NCBI GenBank assembly: GCA_023228065.1
Contig: JALOBX010000001.1
Location: 62,001 to 126,000, forward strand
DNA: 64,000 nucleotides
Direction: 5' to 3'
Source: Candidatus Pacearchaeota archaeon
GTDB lineage: Archaea; Nanoarchaeota; Nanoarchaeia; Pacearchaeales; GW2011-AR1
This document shows positions 1 to 9,465 of this stretch, piece after piece. The notes under the pieces were generated by a model that was not told where the DNA came from, did not search any database, and was given only the letters and a program-made list of their open reading frames with translations. The translations under genes were made by a program, and so were the position numbers. Position 1 is the stretch's first letter. Each line of letters opens with the position of its first letter.

Positions 1-1
1 G

Positions 2-3000
2 GATAATAAATGTACAGTAAAGCAAATAAGAAAAAAAGGATTGGAACAGAAAGTAGGAATAAGTTGTGCTGAAGATGATAAAGCAAATAATTTTAATTTA
101 ATCATAAATCCAAAAGCTTTATTGACAATAAATGGTGTTGAACAAGAAGTTGAACTTGGGCAGTGGTTGTATGATTCTGATACATTATTGGATGGAAGAC
201 AAAGCATTTATGTTGCATATATGGGGACTAAAGCTAATTCAAAAGATTCAAAAGATTTGTATATTTATTTTATAAATTCTCCTGAAAAAAAAGATAAATT
301 AAGTGAAGATGAACTTTCCCGCATGAATCTTTTTGTTGGTGATTTGATTGCTCACGGAGAAAGTATTCAAGATAGGAATTTGGATAAAGTTATTAATAGC
401 TTAAAATTCTCTGCAGGAGCTGCTGCATTATTTGGACAATTCCTTAAAGAAGGAAAAGGTATTGCTTGGGCAAATTTTGGAGAAGAAATAACAATATTTG
501 ACAAAACAATTTCTATTCTTGGTTTTTCGGAAGCACAAAATATTGAACTTATCGGAACTGCCAAGGAAAATTATGACAATGCTGTAACAGATTATGAAAC
601 AATCAGAAATCAATTTGCTTCAGAAAGATATATTGGAGATGTTAATTCGACATTTGGGGAACAAGCATTATATCAGGAAATTATTCTTTCATGGAATTCA
701 AATCAGAAAGCAACAGTTATTGAATTGTGCAAAGAATTCATGCAAAATTATCCTCATTCAAATACCAATATAGCAGAGTATTGCAAAAATGATTATCATC
801 TTTCAAATAGCGATTCTCAAAATATTTATGTTACAATCAATAAACAAACAAGGCAAATTTCTTTTGATGGAATTTATGAACCTAGTTTTGCAGATTACAG
901 TTCAGAGATATTAATCCGAGGTTCTAATGGGAAAGTATCTACATTAACATTGACAAAGAATGGAATCATAAATTTAAATGAATTTAAAAGTGATGAAAGT
1001 AAAAACACTAATGATTATATCCAGTTTGTTTCTCTTGATGATACATTTGCTACAGTAGTAATCAGCGCAAATGGAAAAACAGAAAGAATAAAACTTGAAA
1101 AGGGAATTCAGCAAACAATTGAAGATTATATTTTTAGTCTTCAGGAAATTAATATAAAGAAAGTTGCAAAAGTTTCTGTTATTTCTAATATTAATAATGC
1201 AGGAACTCAAACTAACTTTAGTTTTAAAATAGGAATAGAAAAAAGGGCAATTGTTCTTCCTCCAGAAAAAGTCAAGCAGACAATATCTAATTTAAACAAA
1301 GAGATTAAAGAGTGGGAAAAAATGTCTAGTTCTCTTGGGAAAGTTGTGGAGGGACTTAAGACTGGATGTGTCATTGCAGGAGCTGCATTGGTAGCAAAAA
1401 ATTTTATTTCTAATCTTGGTGGAACAGGAATTGCTAGACAATCTGTTATGCAAGGAAGTGGAGGATGGAATGAAAGATGTTCTGATTTAGTTGCAAAAGG
1501 AACTTATTCTTCAATGGATCAATGTTTCACAGAAAATTCAGAAGAGATTGATTCAGATGTTTCAGAGCTTTCTGGTTTAATTGAACAGCAGAATACTCAA
1601 ATAAAACAACTTGAAGAAGGAATAACTACACAAGAATTTTTGTCAGATAATGTTGTTGATACAGATGCCTTTGTAAAAAGTTATTCTCCCCAAGTCACTA
1701 ATACAATGAAGAATCTCCCAGAACAAATTGCAGACCCGAATGGACTTGGAGCTCCTATAAGCAAAAATGAAATGGTTACTATTCTTTCTTATGATGCATG
1801 GAAACAGGGAAAATATAGTGTAGAACAATTAAGAGATATTGAATTGTACACGAAAGTTTTGAATAATCCTAATTCAAATGAGGGATTAAAAAACATTGCA
1901 AATTCAAGACTTTATTCTCGTTTCTCCGATATAAAAGCAAATTCAGAGAACTATGCTCAAATTTCTAATTGGGCAGATGACTTGAGATTATCAACAGATA
2001 AATTTAGTTTTATAGAAATTGGCGGGGAAAATGTAAAGAAGATTCCTTACACTGGAACAACTCTCGGGGAAATCGGAATGAGCGTCGGAGGTTTCCCTAC
2101 AAATACTCCTGCAGCATTAGTAACTACCTCTAATGGAAAAAAATATATAATCGTTTTAGATAATTCTGCGGGAATATCAAAACTTCCAATTAAAAGATTA
2201 GATAGCGATAAACTTGCAATTTATGATTCATCTGGAATATTTGTTTCAGAACCACCTATTGAATTTAGAAATATTTATTTTGAAAGAATCGATGCTTCAA
2301 GCTATAAAAATCAATATAAAAATGCTAAACTAAGTTATTATGAAACAGAACCTTACAAAGGACTTCCTGCAATTGTACCTTTTGATACAAATAATGGGTG
2401 GTATGCAGCAACAAAACAAACCCTTCCTGTTGGCGGGAGTATTCAACCCTACGAAGCTTCTGGGAGAGTAAATAGTTTTTATTTATGTAATATCGGAGCG
2501 AATGGGCTCGAAGAATTCCAGACAATTGGTGATGATACTTGTCAGATGATTAATCTTGGGACAGGACAGCCTTACAATCAATTTCCAGGACTTAGTGAAA
2601 CTGAAGCAAAGAAAATAATAAATCAAGCAGTAGATGCAATTGAACAGGCTTCTAAATTATACAAGTCTGGATTATCTGGAAAAGTTAAAATCGGAAATAA
2701 TGTTGTTGATGTCGGAAGTCCAGCAGTTGATGTTCCTCAATTTCAATGTCAGGATTTCATGTCTCCAAAAGAATGTTTGTTAATGTTTAATTTATGTGAT
2801 CCAGTAATCTGCCCTTCAAGCAGATGTGATTTGGGAGGAGCATATCCTGTGAAAGATGTTATTCAATCAGGAATTGTTGGAAGCATTGTATTATGTCTTC
2901 CTAATATTCAAGAAAAAATATTCATGCCTGTCTGCCTTACTGGAATAAAAGCAGGCATCGACGGATTTTTGTCTGTAAAAACATCTTACAGAGATTGTTT

Positions 3001-6000
3001 AAATGAAAGTTTAAACACAGGAAGATTAGTCGGAATTTGTGATGAAGTTTATAGCATTTACTTATGTGATTTCTTTTGGAGACAAGCTCTTCCTATTGCA
3101 GAGATGGTTATACCAAAAATTATAGAATCTCTTTTAGGACAAAATGTAAGAGGTGGAGGAGAATATCTTAGTGTTTCAAATGCCTGGGGAACTGCTGAAA
3201 AATCTATTGAATATATGACAAAGTTTTATGGAGCAAATTCTAATAAAGCATTTTTAGCACGTTCAACTGAAGAAATAGGGAGTGATATATGCAAGTCTTA
3301 CACATCAGCAGTTTATCCTTCTGGAGGAGATTTGTTAGGAACATTAACTCAAGCTGATTCACCTCCACAATTCCACGGAAGATTTGATGAGATTCCTATG
3401 ACCTCTGCAACAGTCCCTCCAACTTCACATTATAAAGTCTTTTATCATATCTTTGCAGGAAAAGATACTGGAGCATATTATCAAGTATATCTAAAGGGAA
3501 GTGCTACTAGTTCATATTACCAAGATACAACACAGAATTTAATGATTGCTACAGGTTATGCAAATGTTGGAGGTTATGCTTCAGAGACAAAAGATTTGAT
3601 TGCAGCTTCGGGATATGACGAGATGTGCATTAATGTAAATGGACAAGAAGAATGCGGATTTGCACAAGTATCTACAGACTTTGCACTTAATTATATACAG
3701 GACAAATATATTCAAAGTCAAGCAACACAAACAGGAATTACAAAAGAGTCTGAATGTATTTCTGGAACTGCAAGTGCATATAGTCTTTTAAGCGGCAATT
3801 TACAGTCAGCAGCTGAAGAAGCAATAAATCCTGAAATTTATAATAAAGGATTAACGAGGGTTTGTTCAACAGATAATCCTGGAAAAGGAACAGATGCTGC
3901 GGCTGGAACAGAGAGTGCAAAGTGGAAAGAAGTTGGATATTGTGATAATGAAAAAATAAAATGCTGGATAGATACAGAAAGTGTGAAGGAAATAATCAAG
4001 ACAACAACTGTCGAGGGAGAAACCTTAGAAACAGTTTCTGAAAATTATGTAGATATACTCAGCAAGCTTGAAGGGGGATATTTAGATGAGGAACAATTTT
4101 CTGTAAGCATTAAAAAAATAGAAGATGAAAAAAATCCTGCAAATAGAGTGAATATGATTCAAAATATTCTTGAGAAAGTATTTTGGAATAAACAGAAAGC
4201 TTACTTATATTATTTGAGAGGGAATGCTTATGCAGAATTATTAATTGCTATCCTGCCTAAAAATAAGATTGTTGCAATAACTAAGGAAGAAACTGCAAAA
4301 ACAACTACTTCCCAAAAGAGATGCGGACCAAATGATGAGTATTTTTGCAATAATGATTGTCCGATGGGTTATGATGCAAGCACTCCTACAGACGGAATAA
4401 AATGCGGCGGACTTCTTATTAAATGCTGTAGAGTATCAACAGCGAGCAGTTCAACTGAAGCAATTAGCGGAGAGGGAGGAGAAAGAATTTGGCAGACTGC
4501 AAAAAATCTTGCTAACAAGAATTGGGAAGAAACACGAAATACCAATACATGCAGAGAATCTCTTAAGAGTCAAGGAACACTTAATCAGGCTAATCTTAAT
4601 GATTGTGTTTCTAATAATGTATGTGCTAGATTTGTCCTTCGTGCTATGATTAATGCAGGTGTTAGAACTCCTGAATTAGTCAATGGGAAATACGGAAATC
4701 TTGTAAATGCCGAGGGAGAATTCACAGGAGCATGGACTGCTTTGGAAAGTATAATTGAAATGATAAAAGTATTTGAAGCAAATAAAAATGAATTTATAGA
4801 AATAACAAATTTTAATAGTTTTGAGAAAGGAGATATTATTATTTTAGGATTTGGAGCCAAAAAAACCCAACATCTTGGGATTTTTGACAGCTATAATAAC
4901 AATAGAAAATCCATTAATGTTTATGGCGAACCGGGATTATCTGGCGGCGCAGCTGAACTTCAAAAAGGCAATCCTATAAAATCAAGTGAATGGTATGTCT
5001 ACAAGGCTTTCAGATTTGTTGGAAATATGTATAGCACGTCAATTAATAATCCTGTAGAAATAATCGAAGAAGAAATTGTGGAAACAGCAAATACCGTCGG
5101 AGAAAAAATAGCTTTGTATGCTTCAGATGTTGCTTCTGGAAATGCATTTGGTTCTTCTGATAATTCAGTTAAATTTGTTTCTGCTTCTTTAATTAATTCA
5201 GGAGTAAGTGGAATTAGTGAAACTTCTTCTATGACAACTCTTGTTTCAGTATTAAACTCTAATACTAACTTTATAAAAATTGATATAAGCAGCATTAACA
5301 ATTTAAGAAAAGGAGATATAATTTTTCTGGGAAAGGGATGTGACAGAGATTATTCTATTGGAATTTTTAATGCAGTCTCTGGAAATAAAATTGTTTTTTA
5401 TACAAATTTAAATAATGGAGTAAAAAGTGAGATTTATTCTTATTTGCATGAAGTAGACAATAATTTATATGTTTATAGAATTTACAGATATGTCGGAGAT
5501 TTGGGCGGGAATTTGATGGAGAATGCTGATGCACGAACTGAATGGACATTGAATAGTGCTTATGAAAAATCAAGAAGTTTAAGTGGGTCTTATAAAAATA
5601 ATAAAATTTTTGTTGATGAATTAATTTTTGATAAAGTTTTGACCGAAGAAGAATGCAAAACTATGCGTGGCGGATTTTTATTCTTTGGAAATAAAGATAT
5701 GGATGATTTAGCTACAATTTTAATTAATAAAATTGAGAGTTCAGGAATATCAGAGAATAATCAAGAAACAAACGAGCCAACTACAAATACTTTAAGCAGT
5801 GAATTAAACAAAGTTATCAATGCGCAGCAAAATCTTGCAAGTGTTTCATACCAAGGACAGCCTTATTGTGCGAGATATTCAAGAGAACTTGCATTCAAAT
5901 ATTTTGGATATAATTATTATTACACTGATGTTTGGTGCAGGAAGGCAGTTGGAGATAAAGTTGTATGGGAAACTCCTTCAATGACAGAAGTGTATAAGAT

Positions 6001-6334
6001 GCAGGATCTTACTGATATAAGAGAAGAAAATGAGAATCAATTAATCAGTTTAGAGAATGCAGGAACATTAAAACCAGGCATGATTGTTGGAGTTTATTAT
6101 CCTGCAACATCAAGCGGTGTAGTTTACGGCAAAGATGTTCCATGTGAAGGATTTGGAGTGTCAGCATCTCCTTATTATACTCACAATTTACTTTATTTAG
6201 GGAAAAATAATAATGGAGAATTAGTCTTCGCTGAACTTTTCCATTTAGCACCCTCTATAAGAACTTTGGATGATTTTGGAAATGATGGTTTTGTAGTAAT
6301 GGCTGTTTTTAGTCCTCCAGCAAGTTTGAATTAA
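2..6334 (+). CDS. Giant Cys-rich surface protein with NlpC/P60-like domains, 5' end outside window
   Basis: The frame is open from base 2, so the gene begins beyond the left edge; the TTG at 41 is only the first possible start inside the window. Residue numbers below count from 41. A Cys-rich middle section (around residue 918, CDPVICPSSRCDLGG, then many more Cys) suggests a disulphide-stabilised extracellular protein. The C-terminal third holds three NlpC/P60- or CHAP-like cysteine-hydrolase folds. Domain one has NVCARFV (Cys about 1528), KGDIIILG and QHLGIF (His about 1611). Domain two (about 1690-1830) keeps KGDIIFLG but has NSVKFV and YSIGIF, so lacks Cys and His. Domain three has PYCARY (Cys about 1943), LKPGMIVG and YYTHNLLYLG (His about 2048). 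Such domains usually cut peptides or amides; acting on a neighbour's envelope is inference. Confidence 0.75.
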   Translation, partial: DNKCTVKQIRKKGLEQKVGISCAEDDKANNFNLIINPKALLTINGVEQEVELGQWLYDSDTLLDGRQSIYVAYMGTKANSKDSKDLYIYFINSPEKKDKLSEDELSRMNLFVGDLIAHGESIQDRNLDKVINSLKFSAGAAALFGQFLKEGKGIAWANFGEEITIFDKTISILGFSEAQNIELIGTAKENYDNAVTDYETIRNQFASERYIGDVNSTFGEQALYQEIILSWNSNQKATVIELCKEFMQNYPHSNTNIAEYCKNDYHLSNSDSQNIYVTINKQTRQISFDGIYEPSFADYSSEILIRGSNGKVSTLTLTKNGIINLNEFKSDESKNTNDYIQFVSLDDTFATVVISANGKTERIKLEKGIQQTIEDYIFSLQEINIKKVAKVSVISNINNAGTQTNFSFKIGIEKRAIVLPPEKVKQTISNLNKEIKEWEKMSSSLGKVVEGLKTGCVIAGAALVAKNFISNLGGTGIARQSVMQGSGGWNERCSDLVAKGTYSSMDQCFTENSEEIDSDVSELSGLIEQQNTQIKQLEEGITTQEFLSDNVVDTDAFVKSYSPQVTNTMKNLPEQIADPNGLGAPISKNEMVTILSYDAWKQGKYSVEQLRDIELYTKVLNNPNSNEGLKNIANSRLYSRFSDIKANSENYAQISNWADDLRLSTDKFSFIEIGGENVKKIPYTGTTLGEIGMSVGGFPTNTPAALVTTSNGKKYIIVLDNSAGISKLPIKRLDSDKLAIYDSSGIFVSEPPIEFRNIYFERIDASSYKNQYKNAKLSYYETEPYKGLPAIVPFDTNNGWYAATKQTLPVGGSIQPYEASGRVNSFYLCNIGANGLEEFQTIGDDTCQMINLGTGQPYNQFPGLSETEAKKIINQAVDAIEQASKLYKSGLSGKVKIGNNVVDVGSPAVDVPQFQCQDFMSPKECLLMFNLCDPVICPSSRCDLGGAYPVKDVIQSGIVGSIVLCLPNIQEKIFMPVCLTGIKAGIDGFLSVKTSYRDCLNESLNTGRLVGICDEVYSIYLCDFFWRQALPIAEMVIPKIIESLLGQNVRGGGEYLSVSNAWGTAEKSIEYMTKFYGANSNKAFLARSTEEIGSDICKSYTSAVYPSGGDLLGTLTQADSPPQFHGRFDEIPMTSATVPPTSHYKVFYHIFAGKDTGAYYQVYLKGSATSSYYQDTTQNLMIATGYANVGGYASETKDLIAASGYDEMCINVNGQEECGFAQVSTDFALNYIQDKYIQSQATQTGITKESECISGTASAYSLLSGNLQSAAEEAINPEIYNKGLTRVCSTDNPGKGTDAAAGTESAKWKEVGYCDNEKIKCWIDTESVKEIIKTTTVEGETLETVSENYVDILSKLEGGYLDEEQFSVSIKKIEDEKNPANRVNMIQNILEKVFWNKQKAYLYYLRGNAYAELLIAILPKNKIVAITKEETAKTTTSQKRCGPNDEYFCNNDCPMGYDASTPTDGIKCGGLLIKCCRVSTASSSTEAISGEGGERIWQTAKNLANKNWEETRNTNTCRESLKSQGTLNQANLNDCVSNNVCARFVLRAMINAGVRTPELVNGKYGNLVNAEGEFTGAWTALESIIEMIKVFEANKNEFIEITNFNSFEKGDIIILGFGAKKTQHLGIFDSYNNNRKSINVYGEPGLSGGAAELQKGNPIKSSEWYVYKAFRFVGNMYSTSINNPVEIIEEEIVETANTVGEKIALYASDVASGNAFGSSDNSVKFVSASLINSGVSGISETSSMTTLVSVLNSNTNFIKIDISSINNLRKGDIIFLGKGCDRDYSIGIFNAVSGNKIVFYTNLNNGVKSEIYSYLHEVDNNLYVYRIYRYVGDLGGNLMENADARTEWTLNSAYEKSRSLSGSYKNNKIFVDELIFDKVLTEEECKTMRGGFLFFGNKDMDDLATILINKIESSGISENNQETNEPTTNTLSSELNKVINAQQNLASVSYQGQPYCARYSRELAFKYFGYNYYYTDVWCRKAVGDKVVWETPSMTEVYKMQDLTDIREENENQLISLENAGTLKPGMIVGVYYPATSSGVVYGKDVPCEGFGVSASPYYTHNLLYLGKNNNGELVFAELFHLAPSIRTLDDFGNDGFVVMAVFSPPASLN

Positions 6335-6374
6335 TTCTAAACCTTTTTATATAGTAGATTAATAATAATTTTAA

Positions 6375-6388
6375 GCGGAGTTGCCAGA
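6375..6388 (+). repeat. Copy of the first 14 nt of tRNA-Leu, 80 bp upstream
   Basis: Bases 6375-6388 (GCGGAGTTGCCAGA) repeat exactly the first 14 nt of the tRNA-Leu gene at 6455-6468, in the same orientation. The 66 bp between the copies are not tRNA-like and contain a hairpin (AAGTG/CACTT) and a perfect 16-bp palindrome. The layout looks like a small insert bounded by a target-site duplication or attachment-site core. Confidence 0.7.
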
Positions 6389-6431
6389 AATCAAAGTGCA
6401 AACACTTTTCATTCGTTCGCTTTCAGCAAAC

Positions 6432-6447
6432 GAGTGGCTAGCCACTC
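6432..6447. repeat. Perfect 16-bp palindrome upstream of tRNA-Leu
   Basis: GAGTGGCTAGCCACTC is its own reverse complement. It lies in the 66-bp segment between the two copies of the tRNA-Leu 5' end. As RNA the arms would leave almost no loop, so a DNA-level role (protein binding or recombination) is as likely as a transcript structure. Confidence 0.7.
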
Positions 6448-6454
6448 CTCTAAT

Positions 6455-6538
6455 GCGGAGTTGCCAGAGTGGTCAAATGGGCGAGATTTAGGCTCTCGTG
6501 GCTCAGTGCCTGCATAGGTTCAAATCCTATACTCCGCA
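6455..6538 (+). tRNA. tRNA-Leu (anticodon TAG)
   Basis: Class II tRNA of 84 nt. Acceptor GCGGAGT pairs with ACTCCGC, followed by A73. The anticodon stem is CGAGA/TCTCG around the loop TTTAGGC, giving TAG. A long variable arm (TGGC...GCC) and a T arm ATAGG-TTCAAAT-CCTAT complete it. CCA is not encoded. Its first 14 nt are duplicated upstream at 6375. Confidence 0.95.
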
Positions 6539-6547
6539 CTTTTAGAA

Positions 6548-7462
6548 TTATTTTTTAGACTCTTTTTCTTTTATCTTATCTTCGAGCTTTAATTTATCTA
6601 TCAATTCTTTATAACGATTTCTAATTGTTACCTCTGTTATTCCTGCAATATCTGCAACTTCTCTTTGTGTTTTCTTTTCATCGTTCATTAAAGCAGCGAC
6701 GTAAAGTGCAGCAGCAGCGATTCCTGCAGGGCCTCTTCCAGAAGTTAATTCAACTTTTTCCGCATTTTTCAAAACAGTTAATGCATCATTTTGTGTTCGT
6801 GGTGAAAGTTTCAAAACTGAAGAGAATCTTGATATGTAATCTTTCGGAGAACTTTGTTTTACTTTGATTCCTAATTTTCTTATTATGAATCTATAAGTTC
6901 TTCCAATTTCTTTTCTCTCAACATCTGAAGCTGTTGCCATTTCATCTAATGTTCTTGGTATGTTATAGCTTCTGCATGCAGCATACAAACAAGCAGCAAT
7001 TACTGATTCCATACTCCTCCCTCGAACAAGTCCTCTCTGCAAAACATAATTGTAAATTCTTGATGCTTCATCTCTTACAACATTAGGCAAATTAAGATAC
7101 GAAGCAATAACTCTTAATTCTGCCATTGCTAATCTTAAATTTCTCTCAATAGAAGTTGATACTCTTTCCTGCCATTTTTTCAATCTTAAAAATTTTCTTG
7201 TATTTCCTGGTTCTAATTTGTAAATATCTGAGATTTCTCCGACGTTAGTTGTAAGCCCTTTATCAAATTTCTGCATGCTTATCGGAGCTCCACCCCTTCC
7301 TTTCTTTTCATCTTTATCAAATTTCCCTTGCAAATCCATTCCACTATCAGCCATCTTTTCTTCAATTACAAGACCGCAATCATTACAAATTATTTCTCCG
7401 AGATGAGGATCATAAGTAAGGTTTATGCTTCCACATTCTGGACATTTTTTTACAAAATTCAT
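6548..7462 (-). CDS. tfb: Transcription initiation factor TFB
   Basis: Archaeal TFIIB homologue that bridges TBP on the TATA/BRE promoter to RNA polymerase. The N-terminal zinc ribbon is visible (CPECGSINLTYDP then ICNDCGLVIEE), followed by a B-reader/linker with RGGAP and two cyclin-like repeats (about residues 110-200 and 205-295; YAACRSYNIPRTL and YVAALMNDEKKTQREVA). Length 304 is normal. The ATG at 7462 gives the canonical start MNFVKKCPECGS. No second TFB is seen here. The gene faces tRNA-Leu convergently. Confidence 0.96.
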   Translation of the reverse strand: MNFVKKCPECGSINLTYDPHLGEIICNDCGLVIEEKMADSGMDLQGKFDKDEKKGRGGAPISMQKFDKGLTTNVGEISDIYKLEPGNTRKFLRLKKWQERVSTSIERNLRLAMAELRVIASYLNLPNVVRDEASRIYNYVLQRGLVRGRSMESVIAACLYAACRSYNIPRTLDEMATASDVERKEIGRTYRFIIRKLGIKVKQSSPKDYISRFSSVLKLSPRTQNDALTVLKNAEKVELTSGRGPAGIAAAALYVAALMNDEKKTQREVADIAGITEVTIRNRYKELIDKLKLEDKIKEKESKK

Positions 7463-7556
7463 TTTAAAAGTATTTTTAGATAAGCTTTATAAAGCTTTTC
7501 CTTATATAAACCTTTGCTTTTTTATAACTATGTCTAAGAAGTAAAAAATATTATTT

Positions 7557-7916
7557 TTATTCAATAACTATTCCATTAAGAACACCATTTTCAGTAGGTC
7601 TGTTTGTTACTTTTACTTTTCCTGCTTCAGTTAAAACTATTGTTCCTTTTGTTATAATATTCTGTCTTGCAAGGAATCTGTTTGAGGGTGTTTCAACGAC
7701 ATTTTTTATTTCCATCTTTTTGCTTTTTCCTTTGTCTTGTATATTAATAAATTTAGCTCCAAGAAGGAATATTTTTTTACTTCCGCCTCTGATTCTTTTT
7801 GCTCTTCTTTTTTCATTTCCTAATTTTACTATTTTTCTCTGCCCTGCTATTTCGAACGCTTTTCTCTTCCTATGGCGAATATTTCCTCCACCAGATATTT
7901 TTTTTCCGAGATTCAT
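7557..7916 (-). CDS. rps8e: Small ribosomal subunit protein eS8
   Basis: 119 residues, typical for the archaeal protein, which binds 16S rRNA in the small subunit. Family signatures are the basic stretch RHRKRKAFEIAGQ, the RIRGGSKKIFLL segment and the conserved run VVETPSNRFLARQNIITKG, followed by VTNRPTENGVLNGIVI. It is divergent from the Sm-like gene at 8014 across a 97-bp region holding promoters for both. Confidence 0.95.
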   Translation of the reverse strand: MNLGKKISGGGNIRHRKRKAFEIAGQRKIVKLGNEKRRAKRIRGGSKKIFLLGAKFINIQDKGKSKKMEIKNVVETPSNRFLARQNIITKGTIVLTEAGKVKVTNRPTENGVLNGIVIE

Positions 7917-7984
7917 ATTAAGATTTTTGATTTTTTGTTTAAATATCTTTCCTTTTATTAATCATCTACTTGACTGACGAAACT

Positions 7985-7993
7985 TTTATAAAT
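7985..7993 (+). promoter_or_regulatory. TATA box of the Sm-like gene (leaderless promoter)
   Basis: TTTATAAAT is centred about 25 nt before the ATG at 8014, preceded by a purine-rich CGAAAC where a BRE would lie. With the usual archaeal TATA-to-start distance, transcription would begin at or next to the start codon. The same arrangement recurs at many genes in this window. Confidence 0.6.
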
Positions 7994-8013
7994 GATGTCC
8001 AATCAATTAAAAT

Positions 8014-8262
8014 ATGGCAAATGGAATTGAAAGACCTTTAGACTTGCTAAATAATTCAAAAGGGAAAGAAGTATTGGTTTATCTAAAAGGCGACAAGCAA
8101 TTTGTAGGAACTTTATTAGCATTTGATATCCATATTAATTTGGTATTAGATAATATCAAAGAAATGCAAAACGGAGAGGTAAAAAGAAGTTTGGGTTTAA
8201 CTTTCTTAAGAGGAGACACTATAATCTGTATTTCTCCAGCATCAACTGCTTTAAAAAAGTAA
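8014..8262 (+). CDS. Sm-like archaeal RNA-binding protein (SmAP)
   Basis: An 82-residue Lsm/Sm fold protein that forms a ring binding U-rich RNA. Sm1 is visible as KEVLVYLKGDKQFVGTLLAFDIHINLVLDN (family pattern: G-K-V-LKxG-xxGxLxxFDxxxNLVL) and Sm2 as LTFLRGDTIICISP, matching the LGLxxIRGDNVVxI pattern. Length and starting motif RPLDLLN are typical. It lies 30 nt upstream of RNase Z and is probably co-transcribed with it. Confidence 0.95.
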   Translation: MANGIERPLDLLNNSKGKEVLVYLKGDKQFVGTLLAFDIHINLVLDNIKEMQNGEVKRSLGLTFLRGDTIICISPASTALKK

Positions 8263-8292
8263 ATATATAAACGTTTTTTTACTTATTCCTAT

Positions 8293-9183
8293 ATGATTAA
8301 ATTAATCTTTTTAGGGACATCTGATGCAATTCCTAGCATAGAGAGAAATACGACTTCTATTCTGTTAAGTTACAAAGATGAAAACATACTGATAGATTGC
8401 GGAGAAGGAACGCAGCGGCAGTTACGAAAAGCAAATTTTAACCCATGCAAAATAACTAAAATCTTAATCAGTCATTGGCATGGAGATCATATTTTAGGAC
8501 TTCCCGGACTTTTACAAACCTTAAGTTTTAGCGGATATAATAAATCTCTTGAGATTTATGGGCCAAGAGGAACAAAAAATCTTATGAAAGCATTATTGAA
8601 AACATTTGTATTTCAAGAAAAAATAAAATTAACTGTTAAGGAAGTAGAGAATAGATTTTTTGAGAGTGAAGATTTTTATCTTGAAGCAGAACATATGACA
8701 CATGGAACTCCCTGTAATGCATATACTTTTGTCAAGAAGAAATCCTTGAGGATTGACAAGAAAAAACTGGAAAAAACAAAAATTAGCGGACCACTTCTTA
8801 AGCATCTTAAGGAAGGAAAGAATATTGTTTATGATGGGAAAACATATTTTTCTAAAGACATGACCTTTGAGGAAACAGACAAAAAAATATCTTTTGTATT
8901 TGACACATCTTTTAATGAAAGAATAATCCCTTTTGTAATAAATTCAGATATCCTTGTTTGTGAGTCTACTTTTGGTTCTGAACTTGAAGAAAGGGCAGAA
9001 GATTACAAGCATTTAACTGTTAAACAAACTGCAAGAATAGCAAAAGAATCCAAATCAAAAAAACTCATTCTTACTCATATAAGCCAGAGATATAGCAAGA
9101 ATCCGCAAGTTCTTTTGAAAGATGCAAAAAAGATATTTAGAAATTCTGTTCTCGCAAAAGATTTTGATAGGTTTGATATTTAA
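8293..9183 (+). CDS. rnz: Ribonuclease Z (tRNA 3' endonuclease)
   Basis: Metallo-beta-lactamase-fold nuclease that trims tRNA 3' trailers. The zinc motif is SHWHGDH; FVFDTSFN (metal Asp), CESTF and the late ILTHISQRY complete the site. The AEHMTHGTPCNAYTFV stretch corresponds to the His after the flexible arm. Length 296 fits the short RNase Z form. None of the six tRNA genes here encodes CCA, which fits a need for this enzyme plus a CCA-adding enzyme elsewhere. Confidence 0.93.
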   Translation: MIKLIFLGTSDAIPSIERNTTSILLSYKDENILIDCGEGTQRQLRKANFNPCKITKILISHWHGDHILGLPGLLQTLSFSGYNKSLEIYGPRGTKNLMKALLKTFVFQEKIKLTVKEVENRFFESEDFYLEAEHMTHGTPCNAYTFVKKKSLRIDKKKLEKTKISGPLLKHLKEGKNIVYDGKTYFSKDMTFEETDKKISFVFDTSFNERIIPFVINSDILVCESTFGSELEERAEDYKHLTVKQTARIAKESKSKKLILTHISQRYSKNPQVLLKDAKKIFRNSVLAKDFDRFDI

Positions 9184-9210
9184 AAAAATGCTCTGAAACA
9201 ATTCTATTCT

Positions 9211-9318
9211 TTATTTAGGTTTCTTATTAAATCGTTCTATAATTAAGTAAATTATTAAAGAAATTACAACTCCAATCAGTATCGGAACTCCTCTAGTTAA
9301 TAATATGCTTGAATTCAT
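9211..9318 (-). CDS. Possible 35-residue single-span membrane peptide
   Basis: An ORF starting MNSSILLTRG with a hydrophobic stretch VPILIGVVISLIIYLII, ending in a basic tail (ERFNKKPK). It fills the space between RNase Z and tRNA-Arg. There is no clear Shine-Dalgarno or known family, so coding is judged only from the membrane-helix composition with positive C-terminal residues. Confidence 0.4.
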   Translation of the reverse strand: MNSSILLTRGVPILIGVVISLIIYLIIERFNKKPK

Positions 9319-9328
9319 TTATTGTATA

Positions 9329-9403
9329 TGCCCCGGACAGGATTTGAACCTGCGACCCTTAGCTTAGAAGGCTAATGCTCTATCCAGGCTGAGCTACCAG
9401 GGC
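9329..9403 (-). tRNA. tRNA-Arg (anticodon TCT)
   Basis: Reads 9403 to 9329. Acceptor GCCCTGG/CCGGGGC with A73, D stem GCTC/GAGC with GG in the loop, anticodon stem TTAGC/GCTAA around CTTCTAA (TCT), and T arm GCAGG-TTCAAAT-CCTGT. 75 nt, no intron, CCA not encoded. Confidence 0.95.
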
Positions 9404-9465
9404 ATATATTATTATTCTTGTCTAATAACCTTTAAAAGTTTTGCATTCTTATTTTATTCATTAAA

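Noticed and set aside
1643..1828. Minus-strand ORF inside the giant surface gene (and similar ones throughout it)
   Set aside because: Antisense shadow of a long, clearly coding frame; no promoter or start signal.
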